From Pyrinomonadaceae bacterium (GTDB taxonomy: Bacteria > Acidobacteriota > Blastocatellia > Pyrinomonadales > Pyrinomonadaceae): DNA of 44,483 bases. The translations under genes were made by a program, and so were the position numbers. Shown here in pieces: positions 9,880-19,951 of the stretch. Location: NCBI GenBank assembly GCA_023717605.1, contig JAMQPH010000856.1, forward strand, positions 1-44,483, read 5' to 3'. The first letter of the stretch is position 1. Every line of letters starts with the position of its first letter. The notes beneath the pieces were generated by a model. The model was not told where the DNA came from and searched no databases. It was given only the letters and a program-made list of their open reading frames with translations.

Positions 9880-9989
9880 TTAAGGTGACGGCTGAATTCT
9901 CACAAGCATTCCTTTCTTGCATGCATGCTAGATCCAGCCGTTAGTTCGATCCAGAACCATCAACCTGCTGAGCAATCAGACCAGTTCCG

Positions 9990-11537
9990 ATGACTCAAGC
10001 TTCGCTGATCGCTTCTCTAGCGGCTCCGCCGTCGCCGACTGGCGTAGAATTGAGTACCCTTCCAGATTCGGTGGAGTGGCTGGAAGTACGCTCCGATCTA
10101 GTCGGGGACCTTAACCCCGAATGGTTACGCAAGCACTTCAGAGGACACCTTTTATATGCGTTGCGAAGCCGGAATGAAGGCGGCAAAAGCTCCGACTCAT
10201 TACAAAATCGGCATCGTCGTTTAAAAGCAGCGGCCCCGTTCTATGATCGCGTTGAACTCGAAAGTAACACTGATTGTTCAGATGACTTGTTAGCCCAGAT
10301 CCCGTTCCAACAGCGTTGTGTTTCCTGGCATGGACCAGCTGCTGACTTAGTCCAACTGAAAACTCAATTCGAGCAACTGTCATCGGTGCCAGCTGCGGTC
10401 TATAAAGTGGTGACAAAGGCCACAGAGATGCGCGATGAGTTTATACCTCTGTCGCTGCTCAAAGCGTTAGACCGTTCCGATACGATCGCGTACTCCATTG
10501 GACCACTAGGATTCTGGAGCCGCCTGGTGGCCTTGCAGTTAGGAGCGCCAGGCATCTACGGCCTGGTTCCCCAGGGCGCCATCGCTCAAACAGGTCCCAC
10601 CATTAACCAGTTAATCGACGACTACGGCTTGCCCGGGCTGAGGGCCGTAAACGAGATATTTGCGATTATCGGAAAACCGATCTTTCACTCGCTCTCTCCG
10701 CGTTTACACAATGCCGCCTACTGCGCGATGAATTATCCGGCGTTATTTCTGCCACTGCAGGTGGAGTCTTATGACGAGTTTTGGCAGGAGGTCGTGTGTT
10801 CACGATTGCTCGATTCTCTCGGCTTCTCACTTAATGGCATGACTGTAGCTTCTCCTCACAAAGAGGCTACTTTGCTTACTGCTAGAATGATAAGTCCGAT
10901 GTCCCGGCAGGCCGAGTCCGCCAACATCCTCGTTAGGCATGATGGCTGGTGGAAGGCCGATACTACAGACCCGGAAGTGGTCTACATGGCGAGCCGCGAG
11001 CGAAGCGTTAAAGTCAGGCATAAGCGGGCTGCTGTCATCGGCTGTGGCGGTGCAGGTCGGGCCATTGCTGCCGCGTTGGTCGAGGACGGTGCCGTAGTAA
11101 CCCTGATAAATAGGGGCCCAGAACGGGGACAACACGCCTCTGAAATTCTGGGCTTGGCTTACCTACCGCTGAAGGACTTTAGCGCTGAGGGTTACGACAT
11201 CGTGGTGAACGCTACACCAGTCGGCCGCGAGAGCGATGAGGTCCCATTCAATCTTGAGACATTGAATGAAGAAGCCGTGGTTATTGATCTCGTCTATGGC
11301 GCCAGACCAACGCCGCTGGTTAAGACTACTCTCGCGCGTGACCAGATCGCGATTGATGGCCGGGATGTGCTTCTAACGCAGGTACTTCACCAGTTTCGAC
11401 TGATGACAGGAAAAGAGATGTCGGCAACACTAGCTGCTGAGCAACTTGGCCGGCGACCTACGACTGGAGGGTCTCTCAAAACTATTCAAGCTGGAATCCG
11501 AAAAGGTGCGACTGATCTAACAACAGGCGCTAATTGA
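9990..11537 (+). CDS. aroDE: Bifunctional type I 3-dehydroquinate dehydratase / shikimate dehydrogenase
   Basis: AroD-like N-half (DSVEWLEVRSDL, RSRNEGG), then AroE-like FAIIGKPIFHSLSPRLHNAAYCAMNYPA, GMTVASPHKE, GCGGAGRAIAAAL, NATPVGR. Confidence 0.93.
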   Translation: MTQASLIASLAAPPSPTGVELSTLPDSVEWLEVRSDLVGDLNPEWLRKHFRGHLLYALRSRNEGGKSSDSLQNRHRRLKAAAPFYDRVELESNTDCSDDLLAQIPFQQRCVSWHGPAADLVQLKTQFEQLSSVPAAVYKVVTKATEMRDEFIPLSLLKALDRSDTIAYSIGPLGFWSRLVALQLGAPGIYGLVPQGAIAQTGPTINQLIDDYGLPGLRAVNEIFAIIGKPIFHSLSPRLHNAAYCAMNYPALFLPLQVESYDEFWQEVVCSRLLDSLGFSLNGMTVASPHKEATLLTARMISPMSRQAESANILVRHDGWWKADTTDPEVVYMASRERSVKVRHKRAAVIGCGGAGRAIAAALVEDGAVVTLINRGPERGQHASEILGLAYLPLKDFSAEGYDIVVNATPVGRESDEVPFNLETLNEEAVVIDLVYGARPTPLVKTTLARDQIAIDGRDVLLTQVLHQFRLMTGKEMSATLAAEQLGRRPTTGGSLKTIQAGIRKGATDLTTGAN

Positions 11538-11610
11538 CGAATAGAGAAATCACGATTCAGCACTGCTCTGCTCCACAAGCAGGCTGAATGCTCAGTTTGA
11601 GCTACACACA

Positions 11611-12840
11611 ATGGAAACGGCTTACTCAAAAAGGGACGCTTACGCTCAACTCGATCTCGGAAGCGAGCAGCAAGAGCTTATTACCCGCGTGCGCAAGTTG
11701 GCGAAAGAGAACTTCGCACCACGCGCCGCCGAATCTGATCTCAACGCAACATTTCCCAACGAAGATTTTGCAGACCTCTTTCGCGCCGGCTTGAATGCGC
11801 CTGCGCTTCCCCAGGAATATGGGGGCCTCGGGCTTGGTCCTTATAGCGGCGATGTCCTGACTTTGTGGATGATGACCAAGGAGATCGCCAAGTCTGACCT
11901 GTCCCTGGCGCGATGCTGGGAGGGTCATGTCAATTCGCTCGTGTTGCTGGACGGCATGGCGACCGAGGAGCAAAGGACGCGTTGGTTTAAAGGTGTAGTC
12001 GAGAAGGGTGAGATATGGGTGGCGTGGAGCGGTGAACCTCAAGCTCGCAAGCCGGGAGAATCTGTTCGCTTTGGGACTACTGTAGAGAGAGTGGATGGCG
12101 GGTACGTCGTCGAAGGGAATAAAGCATTTGCGACCAGTGCAGGTGGCGCCCAATGGGCGATTCTACTTGTCAACACCGCCGGACCCGGCGGAGTTCGGCA
12201 TGCTAACGCCGCGTCGTTGGACACCCAACTGATGATAGCTTGCGATCTTTCCGATCCGACTGTGGAGATAGACACTTCCTGGTGGGATCCGATTGGGATG
12301 CGCGCTACCGCAAGTCATCTGGTCCGCTTCCATCGTACGTTCCTTCCGGACCAGGATCGGATCGGTTACCCCGGCCAATATCTTAAGGAAGGATGGCAGA
12401 CGTGTTTCATACCACATTACGCCGCAACGTTTTTGGGTGCTGCCGAGGCCGCATACGAATATGCTTTCGAGTACGTCACCACACAGAATAAGGTGGAGGA
12501 CCCGTACGTTCAGCACCATATTGGGCAAATGTCCGTAAACGTCGAGACGGCCCACCTTTGGTTAAGACATGTCGCACGGTTATGGGAGACTGGAAAATAC
12601 CAGGAAGCTCAGATTGCCGGCAGTCGGGCACGTCATGTCGTCGAACACCTGGCTGAAGACACGGTCAAGCACTGCATTCGCGCCTGTGGCGCGCGATGTC
12701 TCATCCGTCCCAGTGTCTTGGAGCGCATCTACCGGGATCTGTCCTTTTACGTGCGTCACGATAATGACGACCACATCCTCGCTATGATCGGTAAGTCACT
12801 GCTCGGTCTAACTCACGATCCATCTTTCTACAAGCCATGA
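11611..12840 (+). CDS. Acyl-CoA dehydrogenase-like flavoprotein
   Basis: 409 aa; LPQEYGGLGLGPYSGDVLTLWMMTKEIAKSDLSLARCWEGH, VEGNKAFATSAGGAQWAILLV, WWDPIGMRATASHLVRF. Confidence 0.85.
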   Translation: METAYSKRDAYAQLDLGSEQQELITRVRKLAKENFAPRAAESDLNATFPNEDFADLFRAGLNAPALPQEYGGLGLGPYSGDVLTLWMMTKEIAKSDLSLARCWEGHVNSLVLLDGMATEEQRTRWFKGVVEKGEIWVAWSGEPQARKPGESVRFGTTVERVDGGYVVEGNKAFATSAGGAQWAILLVNTAGPGGVRHANAASLDTQLMIACDLSDPTVEIDTSWWDPIGMRATASHLVRFHRTFLPDQDRIGYPGQYLKEGWQTCFIPHYAATFLGAAEAAYEYAFEYVTTQNKVEDPYVQHHIGQMSVNVETAHLWLRHVARLWETGKYQEAQIAGSRARHVVEHLAEDTVKHCIRACGARCLIRPSVLERIYRDLSFYVRHDNDDHILAMIGKSLLGLTHDPSFYKP

Positions 12841-12894
12841 TGGATCAAAATGGAGAACCAAAGATCTAGGATACGAACATCCTAAAGAGGTGCG

Positions 12895-13881
12895 ATGAAT
12901 CGAATTTGCCTGTCAATGCGTTATGGCGCAATTCTGGTCTCACTTCTTCTCGCCCCGATGTACCTTTCATGCGCTGACCGATCTCAGAATCGCACTGTTT
13001 CGGTCTTGTATGCGGGTTCTCTGGCTACCGTCATGGAAAACGGGTTGGGCCCCGCGTTTGCCAAAGCAACGGGATATGAATACCAGGGCGAGGCGCAAGG
13101 GTCATTGGCTGCCGCACGCATGATCCGGGATCGTCTCAGGAGTCCGGACGTCTTCATTAGCGCGGATCCATCCGTCAATGAAAGCGTGTTGATGGGGAGC
13201 AAGAACGGAGACCTGGTGACGTGGTTCATGACCTTGGCCTCCTCGCAACTTGTGCTCGCCTACAATCCCAATAGCAAATTCGCCGCAAAATTCCAGGAGG
13301 CAGCGGCAGGTACTATTCCGTGGTATGAGGTTCTCAAGACTCCCGGCGTGCGCTTTGGGCGAGGAGACCCACGCACTGATCCGAAGGGATACCGAACTCT
13401 TTTCCTTTTTAATCTGGCCGGCAAGCACTACAACCTGCCCGAGCTTCCTGGTTTGATCGGCGATCCGCTAAATCCTGACCAGGTGTTCCCCGAAATCGTG
13501 CTGTTAGCCCGCGTGCAATCCGGACAGTTTGATGCCGGAATTTTTTACAAGCATGAGGTAGTCGCTCACAAGTTGCCCTTTGTTAGCTTTCCGCCCGAAA
13601 TTAGTCTGGGTGACCCGAAGCTGTCCGCTTTCTACGCCCAAGCCACGTATACGACTCCTTCCGGCGAGCATGTCAGAGGCGCTCCGATTCTCTTCACCAT
13701 CACAATTCCAAACACGGTGCGTAATAAAGCTGCTGCCGAGGCACTTGTGCGATTCCTGCTCTCCTCAAACGACCAGCTGAAGGAGTTTGGCTTTGGAACC
13801 GTCGACCATCGAGTCGGCGGAGATGCTATGCAAATCCCAACAGAGTTACGTAGTTTTAGCTCGGGAAAATATGAGCCATGA
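12895..13881 (+). CDS. Molybdate/tungstate-type ABC transporter substrate-binding protein (WtpA/ModA family)
   Basis: Lipoprotein-like N-terminus; VLYAGSLATVMENGLGPAFAKATGYEYQGEAQGSLAAARMIRDRLRSPDVFISADPSVNE. Confidence 0.88.
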   Translation: MNRICLSMRYGAILVSLLLAPMYLSCADRSQNRTVSVLYAGSLATVMENGLGPAFAKATGYEYQGEAQGSLAAARMIRDRLRSPDVFISADPSVNESVLMGSKNGDLVTWFMTLASSQLVLAYNPNSKFAAKFQEAAAGTIPWYEVLKTPGVRFGRGDPRTDPKGYRTLFLFNLAGKHYNLPELPGLIGDPLNPDQVFPEIVLLARVQSGQFDAGIFYKHEVVAHKLPFVSFPPEISLGDPKLSAFYAQATYTTPSGEHVRGAPILFTITIPNTVRNKAAAEALVRFLLSSNDQLKEFGFGTVDHRVGGDAMQIPTELRSFSSGKYEP

Positions 13882-14705
13882 CGAAGTCTCGCAAGCCCAC
13901 GCTCATCGTCTTTGGCCTGCTTGGCGGTCTGCTCTTGCTCGACCTATTGCTCCCGATCGCTAACTTGCTGATTCACGCGGATTGGTCGAGCTGGATAGCG
14001 TCCCTCCGAGAGCCCGGTGCCGGCAAAGCCTTGCGGACCTCCGCTCTCACGTCGGCGATGGCTGTGGTGATTATGACTGTTTTGGGCGTTCCGCTCGGAT
14101 ACTTACTCGCGCGAGGACGGCTTCGATTCCGGCGGTTCTGGATCGGTCTTGTTTTTCTGCCGATGGTCGTTCCCGGTCTCGCCGGAGGAATATTGTTATT
14201 GCTGACCTTTGGACCTAATGGAACAATCGGCAGTCCACTCGATGCGTGGAACATCGCTCTCACAAACAATTTGGTGGGAATAGTTCTGGCGCAACTTTTT
14301 GTGTCCGCACCATTTGTTGTGGTATCTGCGTATGCGGGATTCTCCGGTGTTGACCCCAAACTAGAGATGGCAGCGGCCACGCTGGGCGATTCGCGGTGGG
14401 ATGTCTTTCGTCGGATCTCACTGCCACTCGCCTGGCCCGGCATCGCGGCAGGCATCACCTTGGCTTGGATTCGTGCGCTCGGCGAGTTCGGTGCAACCCT
14501 CATTGTGGCCTACAACCCGCACACTCTGCCAGTCTATATGTGGGTGAAGTTCGAATCCAATGGCCTGCCCGGCGCCCTGCCGGTCGCCCTGCTACTGGTT
14601 CTTCTGGCAGCGGCAGCAGTGGCAGTTTCAATGTTTCTCAGTCGCCTCACCGGATTTGCTAACGCCGTGGGTGCGCCCGAAGATACACCTCAAAAACTAA
14701 TATGA
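13878..14705 (+). CDS. Molybdate/tungstate-type ABC transporter permease
   Basis: 275 aa, hydrophobic, EMAAATLGDSRWDVFRRISLPLAWPGIAAGITLAWIRALGEFGATLIVA (EAA loop). 4-bp ATGA overlaps with both neighbours. Confidence 0.92.
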   Translation: MTKSRKPTLIVFGLLGGLLLLDLLLPIANLLIHADWSSWIASLREPGAGKALRTSALTSAMAVVIMTVLGVPLGYLLARGRLRFRRFWIGLVFLPMVVPGLAGGILLLLTFGPNGTIGSPLDAWNIALTNNLVGIVLAQLFVSAPFVVVSAYAGFSGVDPKLEMAAATLGDSRWDVFRRISLPLAWPGIAAGITLAWIRALGEFGATLIVAYNPHTLPVYMWVKFESNGLPGALPVALLLVLLAAAAVAVSMFLSRLTGFANAVGAPEDTPQKLI

Positions 14706-16360
14706 CTTCACCAAAGCAACAGTTGGAGGTTCACCATTGGGAACCACGCTCACAACCGCGCCCCTCTGAGACGGGGACGCTGCGGGTCCGGCTACGCAAA
14801 CGTCACTCCTCCAATCCGTCCTCTCAATTCCAGCTTGAAACCGAATTTGCTGTAGTTCCAGGCGTGACTGTCATTGTGGGCCACTCCGGCGCCGGCAAGA
14901 CGACCATTCTGCGCTGCATCGGAGGCCTTTGCGATCCGGAAGAAGGCCGCATCGCCATCGGAGATCGGTTGCTTTTCGATTCGCGGCAAAGGATCAATGT
15001 TGAGTCGGCCCGGCGCCAGGTCGGCTTTGTATTTCAGGACCTGGCTCTCTTTCCTCACTTGTCGGTCGAGGATAACGTAACGTACGGCCTTCGCCGTTTG
15101 GACGGAGGAGAGCGGATGCGGCGGATGTCTGAAGTCCTCGAGGCTTTTCAGATTGAGCATCTTTGTCGGAGATTTCCGCGAGAGATTTCGGGAGGTGAAC
15201 AACAGCGGGTTGCTTTGGCACGTTCACTGGTCACCGAGCCCTTAGTCTTGCTCCTGGATGAGCCGTTGTCCTCACTGGATCCACGTACCAAGGACAGCAT
15301 CATTGAAGACTTGCGTAGTTGGAACGAAGCACGCCGGATTCCGATCCTTTATGTCACGCATGACTATGAGGAAGTACTTGCCTTGGCAGATCGCGTAATT
15401 GCCCTCGATCAAGGTCAGATTGTGGCGGAGGGCTTGCCGCAGGAGATAATAACCGCGCTTCGTCGCGAGCAAATGGCGCAGCCGGCCAGCTTCGAGAATC
15501 TCTTCGACGCTACCGTGTTTGAACTGCGAGAGCAGGAACACACGATGATCTGCCAAATAGCCGGAACTTCTATTCAGATCGAAACTCCGCTGGCGCCGGT
15601 TCCCGTAGGCTCCGAGGTACGAATTGGAATTCGCGCCGACGAAATTCTCATCGCCGCTTCGCCGCCAGCGATTGTCGGTGCGTGTAGCGTGATCCAGGGG
15701 AGAGTTAAGCAGCTTGAACGAATCGGCGCGACCGTTGATGCTCGCATCTCCTGCGGCGGTGAATTTCGCGTTCGCTTAGCCTCGCGTGCTGTTGAGTCTT
15801 CCGGACTCAAAGTATCCACTGAAGTATGGATGATGATCCGGGCTAAGTCGTGCCATTTGGTTCGACCCAGCCTTGCCAGTACGTTGCAGCGTTTGTTTGT
15901 TTTCGTGTGCAGTGGAAACACCAGCCGCTCTCCCATGGCCCAGGCAATCTGCAACGCAGAGATAGCCAATCGGTTAGGCGTACCGCTGGAATCACTGGAC
16001 AGATTTGGCATCAAAGCTATCAGTGCCGGCTTAAGCGCCCGGCCTGGCGAGCCCCTCACCGCGGAAGCGGAGCACGCACTTGCAACGATGGGCATGCCTG
16101 GCGTCGAACACCGATCCGGCAACTTGACCCATGGTTTAGCCCAGAAAGCTGAAGTCATTTTCTGCATGACCGAAGAACAGCGCCAAAAGTTAATCGCGAT
16201 GTTTCCTGAAGCCGCCTCGAAGGTCCACTGCTTGCAACCTTTCGGCGATATCGATGATCCGAGCGGCAAGGGATCCACCGCTTTCTTAGAACTGGCCAGC
16301 CTCCTGCACCGGCTTATTGGCGACCGTTTGAACACTCTGGGGATAATGAACGCTGCGTGA
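14702..16360 (+). CDS. ModC-like ABC ATPase with TOBE-like region fused to a C-terminal LMW-PTP/arsenate-reductase-like domain
   Basis: Walker A GHSGAGKT, signature ISGGEQQRVALARSL, Walker B VLLLDEPLSSLD, TOBE-like VQGR/VGSEVRIGIRADEIL; then LFVFVCSGNTSRSPMAQAICNAE (C-X5-R P-loop) and DIDDPSG. Confidence 0.9.
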   Translation: MTSPKQQLEVHHWEPRSQPRPSETGTLRVRLRKRHSSNPSSQFQLETEFAVVPGVTVIVGHSGAGKTTILRCIGGLCDPEEGRIAIGDRLLFDSRQRINVESARRQVGFVFQDLALFPHLSVEDNVTYGLRRLDGGERMRRMSEVLEAFQIEHLCRRFPREISGGEQQRVALARSLVTEPLVLLLDEPLSSLDPRTKDSIIEDLRSWNEARRIPILYVTHDYEEVLALADRVIALDQGQIVAEGLPQEIITALRREQMAQPASFENLFDATVFELREQEHTMICQIAGTSIQIETPLAPVPVGSEVRIGIRADEILIAASPPAIVGACSVIQGRVKQLERIGATVDARISCGGEFRVRLASRAVESSGLKVSTEVWMMIRAKSCHLVRPSLASTLQRLFVFVCSGNTSRSPMAQAICNAEIANRLGVPLESLDRFGIKAISAGLSARPGEPLTAEAEHALATMGMPGVEHRSGNLTHGLAQKAEVIFCMTEEQRQKLIAMFPEAASKVHCLQPFGDIDDPSGKGSTAFLELASLLHRLIGDRLNTLGIMNAA

Positions 16361-16512
16361 TTTTCCGTCTGGAAAACTCTTTGGCGGGATTCCGCGACTT
16401 TCCCGGCCTCGCTCATTGAACCGCTTACAAGCATTGACCCGAGACGGTTACGGAAACTGTCGGAGTTGCAACTCTACTCTTCTAAAATTAAAGCAGCCTG
16501 GGAGACACTTCA

Positions 16513-19500
16513 ATGAAAAAGCACACTCCTTCCTCTTCCTTTCTTCACACTCGATGGACGATTTCAGCTTCTCAAATCGGCGGCGGAGTCATTTGTCTGA
16601 TCGCTCTCTTCTTCAGCATGCCGAGTGCTCTCGCGCAAACCAACACCGGCCAGATAAAGGGCATCGTAAGGGACAGTGCCGGAGCAGCTGTGCCAGGTGC
16701 GACCATCGCTGTAACTCACGTCGCGACCAAGGTAAAAGTCGAGCGCGTAACCGACAGCACCGGTGAGTTTCTCTTCCCCTCGCTTTTGGTTGGGGAACGG
16801 GAGCTTTCAGTATCAGCGACGAGCTTCAAACAGTTGATAAGGACCGGAATTGATCTGCGGATCGGGCAGGTCATCGATCTGGAGTTAACACTAGAGATCG
16901 GAGAGATCAGCACGACGGCGACGATCACGACTGCTGAACAGTTGTTGCAGACCGCTACGGCGGAAGTCAGCGATGTCATTGAGCGCCAACGCGTCGTCGA
17001 ACTTCCGCTCAACGGCAGGCAGTTCCTCCAACTGGCGCTCCTCAGCGAAGGTGTCGTGAAGCCGCCGGGGGGAACTCGCGGCGGCGCACTGCAACAGGCT
17101 GGAGAATTGGTAAACGTGGCGGGACAAAGAAGCGGCCATAACATCTACTTGCTCGACGGAGTGAAGGTCACAGACGAATACTTCAACAATATGGTCATCA
17201 GCCCGTCGGTGGACGCTATTCAGGAGTTCAAAATTCAGAAGACCAGTTACGCGGCAGAGTTCGGCGGGAAGGCCGCAGCCATCATCAACGTCGCGACTAA
17301 GTCCGGCTCGAGAGAGTTGCACGGCAACGTCTTCGAGTTTCTCCGCAACGAGAAGCTCGACGCCAAGAACTTCTTCGACGATCCAAACCGGCCCATTCGA
17401 CCATTCAAACAGAACCAGTTCGGCGGAACACTCGGCGGGCCCGTCCCCATCCCTCGAATTCATGAGGGTAAAGACAAGCTGTTTTTCTTTGGCAGTTACG
17501 AGGGCCAACGAGTCCGGCAGTCGCGCACGCAAACATTCTCGGTCCCGACGGCTGAGATGCGGGCCGGCGACCTCTCTGCGTTCGGCCAGATATTCGACCC
17601 GTTCGCTACCGACGCGTCGGGCAACCGGCTGCCCCTACCCGGCAACCGCATCCCGACTCAACGGCTGAACGCAGTCGCACTCGGGCTGCTCGCGAAAGTC
17701 CCGCTGCCTAACCAGCCCGGTATCTCACGCAACCTGATTTCGACGGCCATCGAAAGAACGGACACGGACCAGTTCTCTTTACGACTCGACGGCCAGTTGA
17801 CCGCGAAGGACACACTCTTCTGGCGGCTCTCGACTTTCAACGCTGACGCCTTCCAACCGTTCGGCACAAGCAAACTCAGCGAGTCGCTGGTGCCCGGCTT
17901 CGGGCGTCAGCTGACTACCAAAGCAACAAATATAGCTTTCAGCCATACCCATTTTTTCACCCAGGATTTTCTCAACGAATTCCGCTTCGGCTACTTGCGT
18001 GCCTCTGGTGGGCAAACGAGCGAAAACAGCGGCGTTGATTTCGCATCCAGCGTAGGGCTGCTCGGTGTGACCAAGAATCCTGAGGACGAGGGTTACCCGC
18101 AGGTCTCCTTTGGCGGCCTCTTCAGCACCGTCGGTGACGCAACCACCTTCGTCACCCGACGCGACACCAGTATCGAATTCTACGACAACGTATTCATCAA
18201 CCGGGGAGCGCACAAGCTCAAGTTTGGCGTCTACTGGTATCGCCTCAATTTCAATCCGGTAAACCCCGACACGGCGCGCGGCTCGTTCACCTACAACGGG
18301 CAATTCACCGGCGCGAGCCCCGGTCAGCGGGGCAACGCCCTGGCCGACTTTCTGCTCGGCTATCCCGGCAGTGCGCAAGTCGGGATCGGCAGAGGCGATG
18401 AGAACGGGCGCACAACCTGGTTTCACTCCTACATTCAGGACGACTGGAATCCGACGCGCAATTTGACCATCAACATCGGCCTGCGCTCCGAGATCAATCA
18501 ACCGATGAGAGACGTTAACAACCGCCTATCAGCGATTGACCTGACGGTACCAGGCGGACGTTTTGTGATCGCCAGCGACGCCGACGGTCGTATCTCCCCG
18601 ACGGCGGCGGCGCTGCTCCCGCTCATTCCCATCCCTTTCACCACTTCCGCTGAAGCAGGCTGGGATCGCTCTCTCCTGCGCGACAGTGAGCCGCGGCTGG
18701 CCCCGCGATTCGGCCTGTCGTGGAGACTTCCCGGCACCTCCGACACCGTCTTCCGGGCCGGCTACGGCGTCTTCCTTAACCAGTGGGCCTACAGCGTGCA
18801 GCAGGCACTCGCGCGCAACCTGCCGTTCTTTCTGTTGAAGAACATAAGCGTCGCTTCCGACGCCGCCGTGCCGACACTGGACACGCAGAACATTCTTACC
18901 TCAAACGCCATCGGCACCGTTGGCGGCAACAACGTAGACCACGATTTCAGCATCGAGTATGCGACCACGGTAAGCCTCAGCCTGCAACACATGCTGACGC
19001 CCAGGACAGCCGTCGAAGTCGCCTACGTCGGTTCAAACATACAGGGCGCGGACAGCTCCACAGTCCGTAACGTGCCGCTGCCCGGAAGTGGTCCAATCGG
19101 GCCGCGTCGCCCCGTGCCGGCCCTCAGTTCCTTTACCAGCCTGCGCTGGGACGGCTATTCGAGCTATCACGCCGTCACCTTCAGGATCGAAAAGAGACTC
19201 TCCAACGGATTCTCCGTTAATGCCAATTACACCTTGTCGAAATCGATAGACGACGCCTCCGACCCTGGTGGCACGACCAACGAAGCGAACCTACCGCAGG
19301 ATGTTAGAAACCGCGACGCGGAGCGCGCTCTCTCGAGCTTTGATCACAAGCACCGCTTCATCGCTACCGGCTTCTATGAGTTGCCGTTCGGTAGTAGTAA
19401 GAGATTTCTGAACCGCTCGGGATTGCTCTCGGCGTTGGTTGGTGGGTGGAAGCTGTCCGGAATCGCTACGCTACAGAGTGGCGCTCCGTTAACCGTGAAC

Positions 19501-19884
19501 GATCAAACGGATCGGGCCAACATTGGACAAGGGCCAGCACAGAGGCCCAACTGCATGCGTGACCCGAACCTACCTTCGAACCAACGCACTCCCGACCGTT
19601 ATTTCGACACCGCCGCGTTCCAGCCCGCCAGCTTCGGGACGTTCGGTAACTGCGGGCGCAACATCGTCATCGGGCCTGGCCTGGTGAACTTCGACATGGC
19701 CGCCGTCAAGCTTGTCAGCTTCAGCGAGTCTAAGAGCCTTGAGTTCCGCGCCGAAGTCTTCAACGTTACCAATACGCCCAGCTTCGACACGCCGAACCGC
19801 TTCGCGTTCACGCAGAATTTCGGGAAGATTTTCAGTGCCGGTCCGTCACGGCAAATTCAGTTCGCGCTCAAGCTGGCATTCTGA
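16513..19884 (+). CDS. TonB-dependent receptor with N-terminal carboxypeptidase-regulatory-like domain (Oar-like)
   Basis: 1123 aa; GQIKGIVRDSAGAAVPGATIAVTHVATK, plug GQRSGHNIYLLDGVKVTDEYFNNMVISPSVDAIQEFKIQKTSYAAEFGGKAAAIINVATKSG, terminal beta-signal IQFALKLAF. Confidence 0.94.
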   Translation: MKKHTPSSSFLHTRWTISASQIGGGVICLIALFFSMPSALAQTNTGQIKGIVRDSAGAAVPGATIAVTHVATKVKVERVTDSTGEFLFPSLLVGERELSVSATSFKQLIRTGIDLRIGQVIDLELTLEIGEISTTATITTAEQLLQTATAEVSDVIERQRVVELPLNGRQFLQLALLSEGVVKPPGGTRGGALQQAGELVNVAGQRSGHNIYLLDGVKVTDEYFNNMVISPSVDAIQEFKIQKTSYAAEFGGKAAAIINVATKSGSRELHGNVFEFLRNEKLDAKNFFDDPNRPIRPFKQNQFGGTLGGPVPIPRIHEGKDKLFFFGSYEGQRVRQSRTQTFSVPTAEMRAGDLSAFGQIFDPFATDASGNRLPLPGNRIPTQRLNAVALGLLAKVPLPNQPGISRNLISTAIERTDTDQFSLRLDGQLTAKDTLFWRLSTFNADAFQPFGTSKLSESLVPGFGRQLTTKATNIAFSHTHFFTQDFLNEFRFGYLRASGGQTSENSGVDFASSVGLLGVTKNPEDEGYPQVSFGGLFSTVGDATTFVTRRDTSIEFYDNVFINRGAHKLKFGVYWYRLNFNPVNPDTARGSFTYNGQFTGASPGQRGNALADFLLGYPGSAQVGIGRGDENGRTTWFHSYIQDDWNPTRNLTINIGLRSEINQPMRDVNNRLSAIDLTVPGGRFVIASDADGRISPTAAALLPLIPIPFTTSAEAGWDRSLLRDSEPRLAPRFGLSWRLPGTSDTVFRAGYGVFLNQWAYSVQQALARNLPFFLLKNISVASDAAVPTLDTQNILTSNAIGTVGGNNVDHDFSIEYATTVSLSLQHMLTPRTAVEVAYVGSNIQGADSSTVRNVPLPGSGPIGPRRPVPALSSFTSLRWDGYSSYHAVTFRIEKRLSNGFSVNANYTLSKSIDDASDPGGTTNEANLPQDVRNRDAERALSSFDHKHRFIATGFYELPFGSSKRFLNRSGLLSALVGGWKLSGIATLQSGAPLTVNDQTDRANIGQGPAQRPNCMRDPNLPSNQRTPDRYFDTAAFQPASFGTFGNCGRNIVIGPGLVNFDMAAVKLVSFSESKSLEFRAEVFNVTNTPSFDTPNRFAFTQNFGKIFSAGPSRQIQFALKLAF

Positions 19885-19951
19885 TACTCGGTGGGTGGAT
19901 ACGGTTTGAAAACACTCTAAATGGTTACCGACTCCCGCTTCTGTAATTGCG

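Noticed and set aside
12867-12884. taggat-acgaac-atccta hairpin before the substrate-binding protein as Mo/W riboswitch
   Set aside because: Far too small for a Moco/Tuco riboswitch; likely chance or a minor 5'UTR stem.
16361-16376. Small hairpin ttttccgtctggaaaa after the ABC-phosphatase gene as terminator
   Set aside because: Only a 6-bp stem with no clear U tract; not convincing.
15574-16434. 286-aa minus-strand ORF opposite the ABC-phosphatase fusion
   Set aside because: Antisense to a well-supported coding sequence and without recognisable motifs.
17779-18501. 240-aa minus-strand ORF opposite the Oar-like receptor
   Set aside because: Antisense shadow ORF; the plus-strand protein is strongly supported.
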